The notes beneath the pieces are model-generated. The model had not been told where the DNA came from, searched no databases, and worked only from the letters and a program-made list of their open reading frames with translations. From Clarireedia homoeocarpa (taxonomy: Eukaryota > Ascomycota > Leotiomycetes > Helotiales > Rutstroemiaceae): a stretch of 64,000 nucleotides of DNA. The stretch is taken from positions 186,001-250,000 of the forward strand of contig LNKV01000027.1 of NCBI GenBank assembly GCA_001465935.1. The letters are read 5' to 3'. The position numbers were made by a program, and so were the translations under genes. Of this stretch, positions 13,033-25,436 are shown one piece after another. The first letter of the stretch is position 1, and each line of letters begins with the position of its first letter.

Positions 13033-13833
13033 CAAAACATCACACGAGGGAAGGAATAGGAGCTGATGCTCCTCAACTTGCTATCCAGACTCGTCTGCTT
13101 ACTTACTATTTGCTACTTGCTGGCTCTCCCCCTTCCCCTCTCTTTCCTCTTTCACAAACAGCCCCACTGGTTACAAAGCACTTCCCCTCACCTTACCTTA
13201 CCTTTGTTCGTTGCATCACCGTCACAGTAAGCAGTAAGGATAATGGGACCCGGCCGGGCTTGTTGGCGGTCTGATGTTGATACTATCTCATAAGTCGAGC
13301 GGCCGGCCTCATCTCGATACTCTACGTCCACACAAACCTCCACATACGTTCGAGAGTCAGAGGTTTCACTCATACAGTAGCGGTTCTAGAACCAACCAAC
13401 ATATGTCCAAGTTCATGAAAAAAAAAGGTCATGGCTTCTCAATTATCTCCACCACATTTCCTACATGATACAAATTTCCCGTTTGAGTTGAGTGACATCC
13501 ATCCCTTTCGTAATCTTTTATAAGTGCGACCTTCTCGCAAAAGACAGGTCAACAGAGATCATAAAAAAGGTCGTATGTTCACCATGCCAAACGTTACAAG
13601 TGACGCCTTCTGCAGAAAAAAGAACCAACGATGTAAAAATATCAAAATGACAACTCCTTGGCCGCTAAAACCCGTTCGTTGACCCCAGCTTTGCTCGTAG
13701 CCCGCGAGTTTCCTACGCAAAACTGGTGACGTAGAGGATGGCGTTCATCTCGTTCCATAAAACTCGTCCAAGCATTCCATGGTATTTCTTCCACTCATGA
13801 TTTCTGTACCCAAATTCCGAATCTCATTCACTC

Positions 13834-14781
13834 CTACTTCTTGGTTGCAACGACTATAAAAAGGTTAGGTCTGATAGTCCCCCAAAATAGGAAAGGGGTC
13901 TAGGCTCACCTGCAGGGACGACAATGATAACGATCAAAATAATGATTCCGACAACCAAGCACATACGCATCTTCATATCCTAAATTATGTGTGAGTCTTG
14001 TGCCTCTAGTTCTTCAAAGTGCTGGTAACATACCTTCCACCACATTTGTTTGCGAACCCTGTTGGCGCCACGACGGAAACCTTGTGCTGATACTGCGAGA
14101 CTGTCGGTCTTGTCCTGAAGAGAATCCAATCGAGCACCACGTTCCGAGACTTTGTTGATGTTCTCGCGCATTACACCAACAGTGTCGTCGATCGTCTAGA
14201 AGACATGAAGTGTCAGTATAAGCATCTTCAACGTAATTCAAAAGTCCCCAAACAATTTTCTAAATAAATGATCCATATCCGAACTACGTCAAAGCACACT
14301 CTCATGCTAGAGTAGTGGCAAAGTCGTAATTTCTCGATGTCGTCGCGGTGAGAATTTACACAGTCGCCGGCGCTTCGCCATTGGCGGAACCCTCGTAATG
14401 TCGTAATCGTATTGGGGGCTGAAATATATGCGCTGCGATACCAACATGATAGTAGGTATTGAACATGATAGCAATAAATAAGGCCAGTAGTTATTTGTGC
14501 GCAACCAAATTATTGAAATCGTTTGCTCGCAGCCATCGTTATGCTGGTTGATAATTGATTTTTGCACATTTGCGTATCGTCTTCGTCCGCGATGACCGAT
14601 CGATTGTCGTAATCCAACCTCCACTCGATCGACTGACAATTCCTCCGCCCATCAAAAGAATATATTAACTTACAGCTTGCAACGCCGCCGTTCTCTGGTT
14701 GCCTGGCGCGTGCTGGTTACCAGCGCCGGCCGATCCTCCACTTGGGATATAAGGGTCATATTGAGGCTCACGGTCCGCCAT
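13834..14781 (-). CDS. SNC1: Synaptobrevin-type v-SNARE of the exocytic pathway
   Basis: Exons are 14781-14674, 14195-14034, 13979-13910 and 13853-13834; the product has 119 residues, the usual size for Snc1/2. After a short Pro/Gly-rich head, the R-SNARE coiled coil runs from about residue 37 (TIDDTVGVMRENINKVSERG) and has its zero-layer Arg at R55. The juxtamembrane RRGANRVRKQMWWK and a C-terminal membrane anchor (about 97-115) end in VVATKK. The first intron is long (478 nt), the others 54 and 56 nt. The protein should sit on secretory vesicles and pair with plasma-membrane t-SNAREs (family knowledge). The last exon carries only six codons and the stop. Confidence 0.95.
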
Positions 14782-16245
14782 TGTGTGGTTGTTGGTGAAG
14801 TAGGTTTAGTCGTTAGATGAGAATCGTGCGTTGCTTTCGCTCGTTGCTGCGAAGGAGAAGGAGATCTAAGGTGAGAGTATGGTAGGATGTATGGTAGGAT
14901 GTTGGATGTTGAATATGTTGAAGGTGGTGTTGTTTTGAGGATGAAGGAGATGTATGTACTGGTTTGAGATGCTGGACGCACGGGTAGATTGAGAGCGAAC
15001 CGAAACAGTAGCAGGTTCAAACGTGATTAGTGTCTGCCAAGGATTTGATTCAGGTGAACGGCGATGTTCCTTTGACCTTAGGTGCGTGCTTTTTCTTTGT
15101 GAGATTGAGAAGAGGGATTCCGTACACAGTATACACCCGAGATCTCGAGCAGGACGATGACTATGATGGATTTATATGTTTCTGGCCAGCTAATTGAATA
15201 TACGACGGCTCCGTCGGGATCTGTGTTGCTAAATCAAGCTGTTCCCTACGCAATACGATTACTGGAGTTTCGAGCACGTGATGGTTGCTCGTCAAATTGG
15301 GTGGCTCGGGTGGCTTGTACTCTAGGACTCTACTGGATTTTGCCTTTTGCCAGGCTCCTTGCGGAAAAATAGTGGCTATGAAGGCAGTGGCGAAACAATG
15401 AAGATTTCATGATTTTCTCAAAGACACAACGGCGGACATTTTCTGTCTCGTATTCGAACTGTCAAAGCTTCTCCAACGGTGTAACTTGCGAGTTTGTTGT
15501 CGACTTAACGTTTACCGTGCGATAAGTTAAGTGTGGCATGCATCAGTATGCATCATCCATCAAATCCATCATTTGCTCATAGTGGATCCTACTCCCCCGG
15601 ATTTACGGAGTCTCTTCGATTCCACTTCTCCATCGTTGCTGAAGCTCTGTTATCAGATAATTCGAAGAACTGGGTATTTTTAATTAAGGAAATCGCTTCA
15701 TGCTGTTCGAGTGTTGATGAGATTTTCACATCAAGTTGGTAGGCAGTATGGATTTTGCAGGAAGATAATATATTTGAAAGGGTGCTCAGTAACAGTCACC
15801 GTGTACTTAGATGTTGAAAAGAAACCGAAACGCCAGCCAGGCCAATCATAAGTAGACACTCTATCCCAATTCCCAAGTTCCATGGCTCCCAAGACAGATA
15901 TCCTTTTAATCCTATGTTTGAATCCCAAACAAACTCCTGGGTATACCTAATAATACCCATCCGAACCTGTACCGTCGATGCAGTCATGAATTTTCCATCG
16001 CTCAATGTTGACCAAACAAGAGACGCCCGGTACATTGGGCTGTAATATGAACATAAAAGATGAAAAGACCCAATAGTCATGAGTAAAAGACAAGTGAAAT
16101 CTACAGAAGGGCTGATAAAACAAAAAATTGAAAAAAAAGAAAAAAAAAAGAAAGAAAAAAAAAAAAAGAAATGAAAAATATACACCTGTGACAGTAGCAC
16201 TATGGACAAGGGACTCCTTGGATGATGCATTCCCTTGCTCCCAAC
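14782..16245. other. Intergenic between SNC1 start and TF 3' end
   Basis: No gene is supported. It holds the presumed SNC1 promoter (from 14,782) with a string of GGATG/GGTAGGATGT repeats near 14,875-14,915, and an A/G-rich tract at about 16,117-16,177. Open frames of 60-144 codons here follow low-complexity sequence and lack domains. Confidence 0.6.
16117..16177. repeat. Poly-purine (A/G) tract
   Basis: About 60 bases are made almost only of A with isolated G on the plus strand. It lies 70 bases past the stop of the transcription factor gene. Confidence 0.85.
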
Positions 16246-18304
16246 CTAGCAACCACTGTCATTAAGGAAGCTCTGTTTCCAAAGAGGAGGCGAAACGAGA
16301 AGTGACCGGCGCCTTGGTCGGGGAGATAAAAGAGTCGGTATCTCGTGCTTCTCGTATGTAGGAGATATCAAGTTGATATCATCCTGAGAAGCATACGCCC
16401 ACTGAGTACTGATTGGCCCTAGTTCTTCCGAGTCGAGAAGCATCTGGCCAATGCTTGCAATCTTCAGAGCGTCCCAAGTGCCCTCACGCCGTGGAGCTGC
16501 ATCCCTTAATATGGCAACGGCCTCTCTTCTAATTTCCTGGTCTGGACATGCGTATATGACGACGAAAAGAGAAGGCATGATTCCGGCGTCAAAGACGAAA
16601 GTCTTCAAGAAACGCGGATCGGAAACAAGTTTTTGACTGAGAGAGATGATCTGACGGAAGGTAGGAATGAAGTAATCAGAAATACGAGAATCAAGACAGA
16701 CTCCTTGTCCCATGAGCCCAATGCCAAGTGCTTTTACTTGTAAAGTAGTTGCAGTGACGAAATTTGCATTTCCTACTTGGGATTGCGCATGTGAGATGAT
16801 GGGCTGGAATGCTGCTTGCCAATCTTGAAAGCTAGAACTGAATCTAGGAAACTCAAACCCCGTGAGGATAGGAGATGTTGCTTCAGGATAAACCTGTTGC
16901 AATCTTGAAAAGCTAGTGGCCAAACCTTGAGGTGAAAGATCCGGTGATGCTAAGCGTCTTTCGATGTTAGCTCTTGGAATATCTGGCAAAGAGTGATATA
17001 GGACATGTTCCAAGTGTCTTTCTGCTTCTTCCATATCGGCGAATTGAGACGGAATGTTAGGTGGTAGAACATCGACGGATATTAAGTCTAGAACCTGACG
17101 GCTGAGGGTGTCTGGATCATCGGGCCGCGTGACGATCGCCATTGCAAGATGTAGGTATGCGGCAACAATTTCGTCTTCGATAATCTCGGGAGCTGGCGAA
17201 CTCAATAAAAGATTGTGATTTGGATGACTGGATATAGCCTCATGATGACGCATCATCTTAAGTGCAGCGAAAATGTGCTTGTCGGCTAATTGTGTATTTC
17301 CATGGAAGTTCTCGAAGCAGAAGACGAGAAGAGACACAAGTAAGGATGTGCGAAGGGAATCTTTGCTTGACTCAATGAGATCCTGGAGGTACCGAAGGGA
17401 TTTTCCGTACTGTTTCAATGCATATCTGTGGTGTAGTTCAACCTCATTGGCTAGAAAAAACAATGTGTTAGCACTTATCATCACGTCCACTAGAGTGTGC
17501 GATTGTTCAAGGACCCTTGGCTGGTTAGCTAGAAAAAAGGTGTGAACGCACAATTCTTTTGGTAATCATCTTCACCAGCATTCTGTAGAACAATTTGCGA
17601 CGCCTTCATCGCCTTGCTCAATGCGGCAATGGCGGTAGCAGCGTGGCGGATGGAGTCGTCATTGCAGCAAGCTTGAAGGACGATGGTGTTCCACAGTTTC
17701 TTCTCCGAACCCCCTGCCAGCTCCAAAACGGTTTCTTCACAGAAGATTCGAAAGTAACGTGTATCTTGCTCATTTCGAAAATTCATGACGGAGACACTGG
17801 GTGGCAATGAGATTGGGGGTGAGATTGAGAACTCCTGGACGATACCAGTAGATATGGTCGGTCCACACAACCATGCAGGTTTGTCCTAACACCATGTAAG
17901 CTAGATTGATCAGTCGTACGGCCAGAAGTCGCGAGCCTACCTTCGGACTGTAATCGTAACCATCACACTTTCTCCCGAAATTCCTACAGCGCAAGCAAGA
18001 AGGCTTGGTTTCATCACACTTCACTCGTCGGAGCCTGTGAGAAAGTATGGGGTCAGTAAAGGGTGTCTAGCTGGCATCTTCTAACATATAGAATGTAGTG
18101 TATGATAAAAGAAGCCACCGAAATGATACTTAATGAACCCATTGGTGTCTAAAAACCAATGAACATCTATGTATCTGCTGTATACACCTACTTGCACGTC
18201 GTACACCCAGTCTTCGATTTCTGCCTGCATGCCCTTGTTTTCTTGAGGAGCGTAGAAGATGGGCCTGCCATTGTTGAAAATTGGGAAGAGAAAGTGGGGT
18301 TCAT
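16246..18304 (-). CDS. Zn(II)2Cys6 fungal-specific transcription factor
   Basis: Exons are 18304-18192, 18034-17941, 17885-17552 and 17450-16246, giving 581 residues. The zinc cluster is split by the first intron: C34-x2-C37-x6-C44-x6-C51-x2-C54-x6-C61, with the basic link KLRRVK. The remainder looks like the helical fungal-specific TF domain (for example LKMMRHHEAISSH and the Q-rich C-terminal helices), often involved in regulating metabolism. The third intron uses donor GTGCGT and acceptor TTCTAG with a GCTAAC branch site. A second in-frame ATG at 18271 is possible; an in-frame ATG at 18457 adds only a hydrophobic, leader-like stretch and was not chosen. No regulated target can be inferred from neighbours. 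Confidence 0.88.
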
Positions 18305-20983
18305 CTTTGCTTGTGAAGATGAAAGGGAATGATTATTGGAAATATGTATAAAAAAGAGAGAGTAACGAAGTGAAGCAATGCAAAAGTTGGGTGGGGAATA
18401 TAGCAATAGGGATGACGAGCTCAAGAGAGCAGGTAGGGCATAAATACATAAATACAAGAATACAAGGGAGATATTCGATGAAAGGAAATGATGTGCAGGA
18501 TTAATAGTAGAACAACTTCAACTCGAAGTAAAAATAAGGAGGAGATCCGGCTCCTCAAGAGGAAATTAACAGTGAGCAAGGTGAAGGGGATGATGGGTGT
18601 AGCGGAGGGGAACATGAGAAGGGGCCAGTCAGACTACATATGTAGTTCTGACTCCTCTCGCCCAAAAATGGCAACCATAGTAATCATTGCTATTGAGCCT
18701 TGGAGAATATACAACCGAGAAGGTTGTTGGTATGGGCATGTAGATTGTGAATGAGGTTTCTGGTTACCGACTGTATGGATTGTGCGGGCGGTATGGCCGA
18801 TTTGGTTTGTTGGTCGAAAATAGAAAGAATCATCAATAATTAGCCATAAATAGCGACCAATGGAATAGCCTTGCTTACTATTTTGAGGATAATTATGGAC
18901 AAAAATGGATCATTTAGTGCACTTTATCCTTGCTTGACGCGTGCATGAGGATATTTGAAGAGATCCTTCGACCTCCATCCCGGTCCACCGAGTCTCTTCT
19001 TCAAAAGGCCATGATAACCGTGCTCAGATAGATCAATGGCTACAGTGACGCCCAACCACGAGCTCATATGGTTTTACGTACGAGACTGCCAAGTTGGGTG
19101 GGTATCCGTCCTTGAACATATATCGAAAGGGAAAGATACGTTGAAAGATGGGAGGGATAGCGAGATAGAAAATAGGCTACGAAGGTACGGAGCCATGAAG
19201 AAATTGCGTGCTGTCAATGTTGTTTCATTTCCAACCCACTTAACAGCAGAATCACTTCTTGCAACACTCGTAACTCGGTATTCTGCTTGGGATAATTGGC
19301 TGTTAGCCGCTGGCCAGCAGCTTAGACATGCGGGTCGTAGTCAGTCTCCTGATGATTCCTCGTTCTGTTGTCGTATTAGAGTAAAGTTTGACGCAGCTGG
19401 CCTCCTCCTGCATCTCTCATCCTTTTCATACATCCTGCTCATTCGATGTGCAGAGGATACATCCTGCTCATTCGATGTGCAGAGGATACATCCTGCTCAT
19501 TCGATGTGCAGAGGATACATCTATGTCAAACCGTCGCTCTCCAAGCTCCAAGGGAGTCTCAGATCATGTGATGGCTCGATCTTCCGGGCCCACTGTCACT
19601 CGTATTGAAACCAATGACCAATGATAAGCGGGAGAATCCGAATGAGTGACCCCACCTCAACTACCTGCACGCCTGCACACCTGCAAAAGAACATCAAAGC
19701 CATTCTTCAAATCCGGACCTTCAAGTGCCCAGCGTCGTGGGAATGAGAGCGAGCAGGCCGAGTACTACATGTGACTATTTCATCGGGTCGGCCGAACTTT
19801 GCTTTGATGGCTTAATAAGCAGGCTTGTCCCCTCTTCTTCGTTCGGGCCCTCGGCATGTGCGGAAAGCAACACTTTAAATGTTGCGTCTGCCGAGTTCGC
19901 CCAGTCTTTCAATACGAGCAGAGCATTTCGAAGTTTTCTTCCTATTCGAGATCTTTCGAATTGTTCTATGACGTAGTAAGCAGGTCGGGTGGGCACGTAG
20001 GTAGGTAGGTAGGTAGGTATGTGCTGCTCTGCGTACATCTCCTCTCTACTACATCTCCTCTCTACTCGATTGCTGCCACTGCTACTCGCACCACAGCAAG
20101 GCTCCGTCCTGTCGAGTATGTATAGTGCAGTACACGACGATGGTATGAACACGATACTACCTGCATAGTTACATTCTTGATCCGCGGCCCCAAGAAGGCT
20201 CAGCCCATTTTAGCCTTACCCCTCTAGCTCTTGGTGGTGCTAAATTCTTGGAGCTCCATTCCCCATTTTCTGCACGAGAACCACTCACCGGACACACTTT
20301 CCTTGCCAAATGTAAGCAAGAAATCGGAAATCGAGCCAAATTCCAACATATCTAAGGAAAAACCCAAGAGAAACCAAGACCCGGAGTACCCACTGTTCCA
20401 TTACAATTACACCTTCACTCGCTACAGAGTAGTACATTTCCTTATTCTCTTACTCTCTTACTCTCTTACTCTCTCTTACTCTACCTCATCGCCACTTCCC
20501 TCCTAGCCCTCCTTCCCTTCATCTTCAAACCCTCTTTCTTTACCCCAAATTTATTAAAAACAAAATAAAAACAAAAACAAAAACAAAAATAAAACATCAC
20601 CGCCAAATCATCAATTTCCCAAGCCCATTCATTTCGTCAAGTAGTGGGGATAGCTTCATTTCTGCTATAGAATCATTCGTTTCACCAGAGTCTGCGAGCT
20701 TGGACATTCACTCGGCCCATCTCGCTCGTCATACTTGGCCTTGGCCGCGAGGGCATCAATAAGCATTGAACCTTTCACTCGTTTGTTTCGATCGCTTTTG
20801 GACCTTGATGAAAGCTTTTCTTTATTGGACTCTCGTCTTATAATTAATCGTCGCGTTTCAACTTCTGAAACATCTTTTCTCAACATCGTATGTCGGTAGA
20901 GCGACGTCATTGATTCCGGCGCATCCGCTATACAACGAGATCCTCCACTCAATTCTCTCCGTTCCAGTATACTTCCGAAGAAT
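18305..20983. other. Long divergent intergenic region
   Basis: 2.7 kb separates the TF (leftward) from the GH76 gene (rightward), so it should contain both promoters. It has a 29-bp tandem repeat at 19,430-19,516, (GTAG)n at 19,997-20,018, (CTTACTCT)n at about 20,443-20,482 and an A-rich (AAAAAC)n tract at about 20,554-20,594 in the presumed GH76 leader. A 190-codon open frame at 19,036-19,608 runs through the tandem repeat and has no domain; I do not call it a gene. Confidence 0.65.
19430..19516. repeat. 29-bp tandem repeat, 3 identical copies
   Basis: Three perfect copies of a 29-bp unit that begins ACATCCTGCTCATTCGATGT lie head to tail, with a few bases of a fourth. There are no spacers, so this is not a CRISPR array. 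Confidence 0.95.
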
Positions 20984-22403
20984 ATGAAGCTCAATAAACC
21001 CATAGCGAGTCTGGCGTTGATGGTGGTGACAGGGAGCTATGTAGTCAATGCCATTCAAGTGGATTTGACTTCTCCAGGTACGTAAAACTTCATGGTAGAA
21101 CATTGGCCGGCCAGAGCTTACTGATGGCGTGGCAGCCTCAATTAAATCGGCCTCCAGTCAAATAGCGTACGACATGATGAATTTCTACACGGGCAACCGC
21201 ACAGGTGACATTCCGGGGAACTTGCCGGCCCCATACTATTGGTGGGAAGCGGGAGCAATGTTTGGTGCGATGATTGACTACTGGTACTATACTGGAGATC
21301 CGTCGTACAACGACGTTACAACTCAGGCCATGCTATGGCAAACCGGCCCAAATGCGGATTATATGACTCCGAATCAGACAAAGACCGAAGGAAACGATGA
21401 CCAGGGCTTCTGGGGGATAGCGGCAATGTCCGCAGCCGAAGTGAACTTCCCCAACCCTCCCCCGGACAAACCACAATGGCTCGCACTTGCACAGGCGGTG
21501 TTTAACACTCAGGCACCTCGATGGGATGATACTACGTGTGGTGGTGGTCTTCGATGGCAGATTTTCACATTTAACAATGGCTACAATTATAAAAATGCCA
21601 TTTCCAATGGCTGCTTCTTCAATCTTGGTGCACGACTAGCGAAATACACTGGTAACGATACATATGCTTATTGGGCAGACAAGACCTGGACCTGGATGGA
21701 GTCAATAGGGCTCTTGGATGAGAACTATTATGTGTACGATGGTTCTGATGACACGATAAACTGTACACAACTCAACCACATTCAATGGACCTACAACGCT
21801 GGGGCGATGCTTCTTGGGGCTGCAAATATGTACAACTACACCAATGGTAGTGACATCTGGCGGACTCGTGTGAATGGTTTAATAAAGGGTCTTGATGTGT
21901 TTTTTGACAAAAACATCATGATGGAAGTAGCTTGCGAAAACAACGGAAAGTGTGATGTTGATCAACAATCGTTTAAAGCATACCTTGCACGCTGGATGGC
22001 TGCGACCACTAAAATGGCCCCTTTCACGTACGATGCGGTAATGGCCAAATTAGTTCCTTCTGCTCAAGCTGCAGCTGTTTCTTGCAGCGGTGGTACGAAT
22101 GGTCGACTTTGCGGACTGAACTGGAGGATAGGGAAATTCGATGGACTTTCCGGTGTAGGACAACAGATGGCCGCTTTGGAAACGATTCAGAGTAATCTTA
22201 TTACTCAAGTTTCCGGGCCTTTAACAAACTCCACTGGGGGTACAAGTCAGGGTGACCCCTCTGCAGGAACCAAGGGCTCGAGTGGTGCGGGAGCGGCAGC
22301 GGATCTTGGAACAGTCACTACGGGTGACAAAGTCGGAGCTGGATTTCTTACCACCATCGTTCTGATGCTTTTCGTTGGGGCTATATGGTGGATGATTGTT
22401 TGA
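20984..22403 (+). CDS. GH76 alpha-1,6-mannanase-like cell wall protein (Dcw1/Dfg5 family)
   Basis: Exon 1 is 20984-21077 and exon 2 is 21136-22403, giving 453 residues. A signal peptide covers about residues 1-23 (cleavage near VNA/IQV). The GH76 body shows APYYWWEAGAMFG, GNDDQGFW with the catalytic Asp pair at 119-120, and repeated W-rich helices. After about residue 395 the chain becomes Gly/Ser/Thr-rich and ends in a hydrophobic segment (GFLTTIVLMLFVGAIWW), as in GPI-anchored Dcw1/Dfg5 proteins. The family is thought to cross-link GPI mannoproteins to wall glucan. There are several N-glycosylation sequons. The leader is A-rich. Confidence 0.92.
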
Positions 22404-25400
22404 TCGTCTGTCGGCAGCGCGTATGTTTGAGTATGAGGTCTTTGCATATGTATTTGGACTACAGCGTATATATATTTATGAATTGGGGGATTATCATTTC
22501 GGGACGTACTTGGGACCCGGACGCATATTTGGAGTTTTGGAATCGGGGAACTGGTGGGGCGGCGACTTGCATGGTCGGTAGGTAGGCAAACAGGGTTACG
22601 GAAAGGTGCCAATCCGGCATACATGATAAAGCTGCGAACATGGCAAGACAAGGCCAATCTGGCGAAATAAAAGGAAGGCGAGCGGGTTTAGGACCTGGTA
22701 GAGCGAAAAATGCATGTCATTATTTGCAATGAGACTGTAAATATTCAGTTAATGTGAAGAGAGAAAATAGTTATGGGTCTAGCAAGGATGTTCTCCACAG
22801 GAATTCCGAGCCAGCCCACCACACCAAAAGAATGCGGGGTAATCTTTCCATCAGCCAACGCGGCATATCATCATGTCAGCAGCACAATATCTCATCCACA
22901 TTCTTCTTCTTGCCCGTCGAAAGCCTTGGGATTGGCTTATAAAGTCATCTTTCTCGCATCAACGTATAGATACACTAAGCGGGATTCATTCGCTCATTAT
23001 ACGGCTGCAACGAGACCTTTCGCCGTCTAGTCTCAGGTGAGGCTCAGATAAGTCAGAAAAATGCGCGCTGAGTGACCCCCCTGCCGGCACGAAGTCAATA
23101 ATATTACGGCTACTTATTGCATCGATTTCGGGTCTACTTGTTTCGACGAGATCATAGGTATACATACATCTACCCAGTCCGCAGGTTGTCCCATGGACGA
23201 TTGTGTACTTTCTTCTAACCGCCTTCTTAAAGTCGATGCTGTCACCACCTGCCTCACTTCATGCACTTCGTTTGGACGTATGCTTCTGTCTCGTACTTAG
23301 CTCTCTATTGTGAAAACAGCTCCTGGAAATCTCGCGGATAGCATTCTCCGCCCTCTTGTGTCCGCTGTTCAGTGTACTGCCCGGTCAGCCGAGGCTATGT
23401 TGAGCTCACGATAGTTGTTGGAATGGGTCTTAATCTATTCCAAGTTAATGATCCATCGCGCAGGAAAAGGACATGGCAATCAACTCATTGAAGTCATGGA
23501 GATATTGTCTCAAGCAAGCAGTATCTGGCCATCTCATGGGAAGTCCGACTGCACGACGGCGGCGAGAGACACTATTGAAATGTATGAAGCGTATAGGGAA
23601 ATATACGATTGTTGGAATTGATATAGCGGCTGCGATGCTCCAAAATGGAAGTGTAGTGCAAGGTTGCATCACAGCTACTTGTAATCTGTATGTCAAACGG
23701 CCAACTCACCTCACCCTAAGCACTAATACCTCTACCAAGTCACTCAGCCTTATGATTCCAATGTGCCAACACGAGTCAGTTAATACAAAGCGATGGCCTT
23801 GTACGAAGTCCGTAGCAACATCTCGTCGTGGAAGATAACCTGACACGACCGGACGTCCGTGAGCCATGTGCTGATTTTGAGACATGAAACTTATTTTAAG
23901 ATATTCACTCGCAGCTTTTCGGCCTATGAAAGATCTAATAATCCCAATGCGACCGTAGATTTCCTGTTTGGATTTGAGGTCGTTACTAAATCCTAAAACG
24001 TCGTTTGCACCCATGGCCAAGAAAACCAAAGTATCAGAGATTCAATTGGAGTATCTCGGAACTGGCATCTTGCAGTAGTTGTATGGAAGTATGCAGGCAG
24101 CATTGCATTTGTTAGATTCCCCGTACCGTTCACCAATCGCTGCCACCGTCGACCTAGACATACCCAGGTTGACTATCATCATTTAGAACAAGCAATCCAA
24201 TATCAATCACGTGTTTGTTTCATACCGCTTCTTCCAAAAAAGGCGTCGAAAAGATTCCCTTTCCGCACCCCCACGCGATACCAACATGATCCCACGTCAT
24301 AAATCATGCCCAACCAGCACGAATGGTGCGAGAGCTAGAAAAAAAATACGAAATTTACGTCAGGTGCTACTCAATCAGCCGTGCGCCAGTAATCTTCCAC
24401 ATCTTGGCTAGGAGATGTAATAAGCCTCAGACCACATTGGCGTCGACCAGCATGTGGAGATCTGCAGCCATTTCTAAGCATGGCGCCTTGTTACATGCGA
24501 AGATCCTCAAGCCAACCCTCGGTAGGAAGGTATACAAGCCAAATCTTGCATGAGTTAGTAACATCGAGCATCACAAGTGTGGTTGCGATAGCAACAAAAT
24601 TGCTATACATTTGGCATGGTTCTACCCGACTCTTGGAAAGCCGGCGCGGGATACACAAGCCGTATCTGCTCTCCCGGTCCGTATTTCTGGGTCAAACATA
24701 GTTTCAGCTGGAAAACCATTCCCTGGACAGACGTTGAATCTGATAGGGTCATCTCTCATTCTTAAAAAGCAAAGGCCAACGCCATAAACAAAATCCTGTA
24801 GTTCCGGCGCGCTCAATATTCCAAGATATCGAGGCATCATGGAGGAAATGAGTCGGAAGTGCGATTGGACGTGTTTCGAATCGAATGGCTGTACTGATGC
24901 ATGAAATATGCGGGCTGGAAGTAGTGAGATGTCGAAAGAGGAAAGATTAATACTTCTCTTTTCGAGACGTCCCGACTTTGACAAGCGTCAGCCTTGTGAG
25001 CTTTACTGCCGTGCCGAAAGTTTCTAGACTCATCTTTTGCAGCTTTAACTGCGTTAAATCTGGAAATAGCCAGAATATCACAATGGCATTGGTTACTCGG
25101 GGAAGTTTCTCGCGGAGTTGTTTACTCCTGTTCTAGCGAATCCAGGGGAAGGTGAGCTATATCTATAATATCTGAGAAACACGAAGCCAAGCTGTGATGC
25201 ATTCAGACACAGCCTTTCATTTCAATGATTTTTTTGGAGTTGGGAAATTGTTTCGGGTCAGACCTGACGCCGAGCTGAAGTTGTGCACATCAACGGATGT
25301 CATTAGAAATTTTGAGGCACAATCTAATCAAACCTTTCATATAGACCTTCCTTCCTCTCCCCTTCTACTTCCCTTCTTCCACAAGCCACATACTAATAGT

Positions 25401-25436
25401 TACGCAGCATTCGCGTGTCGTTCGTTCAACTTCAGG
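22404..25436. other. 3-kb region without an intact gene; possible relics
   Basis: No complete gene can be assembled. Minus-strand pieces look protein-like but are interrupted: a terpene-cyclase-like stretch near 23,706-24,029 (listed separately), a fragment near 24,370-24,480 that reads ADLHMLVDANVV before a stop, and a 120-codon frame at 24,622-24,984. The plus strand at 23,415-23,621 also has a coherent short frame. I could not join them into one gene. Confidence 0.45.
23706..24029 (-). pseudogene. Possible terpene-cyclase relic
   Basis: A 107-codon frame begins with MVFLAMGANDVLGFSNDLKS. The NDxxGxxxD string has the spacing of the second metal-binding (NSE/DTE) motif of class I terpene cyclases, NDxx(S/T)xxxE, with Gly replacing Ser and Asp replacing Glu. 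A downstream FVQGH would fit the position of later helices. No aspartate-rich first motif was found upstream on this strand, and flanking frames are broken. If it is a cyclase, it is a fragment. Chance similarity is possible. Confidence 0.2.

Larger units (their letters stand above)
12204..13833. other. Intergenic: ARG5,6 promoter side and SNC1 3' side
   Basis: About 1.6 kb without a supported gene. The ARG5,6 leader and promoter should lie in roughly 12,204-12,900. Two short repeats (12,697-12,730 and 13,006-13,032) are listed separately. Short open frames at 12,996-13,468 contain microsatellite sequence and no domain. Confidence 0.65.

Noticed and set aside
14307..15020. Two open frames of 110-116 codons on the minus strand
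   Set aside because: One falls largely in the long first intron of SNC1, the other covers its first exon in another frame and the leader repeats.
18305..18457. Upstream in-frame extension of the Zn2Cys6 regulator
   Set aside because: The extra residues are hydrophobic, leader-like and unlike a TF N-terminus; a start at 18304 or 18271 fits better.
19430..19516. CRISPR-like repeat array
   Set aside because: The copies abut without spacers and the genome is eukaryotic; this is a plain tandem repeat.
19036..19608. 190-codon open frame
   Set aside because: It contains the tandem repeat, lacks a domain and lies between two divergent promoters.
22754..23030. Short frames after the GH76 gene
   Set aside because: No domain; they overlap in different frames with no preference.
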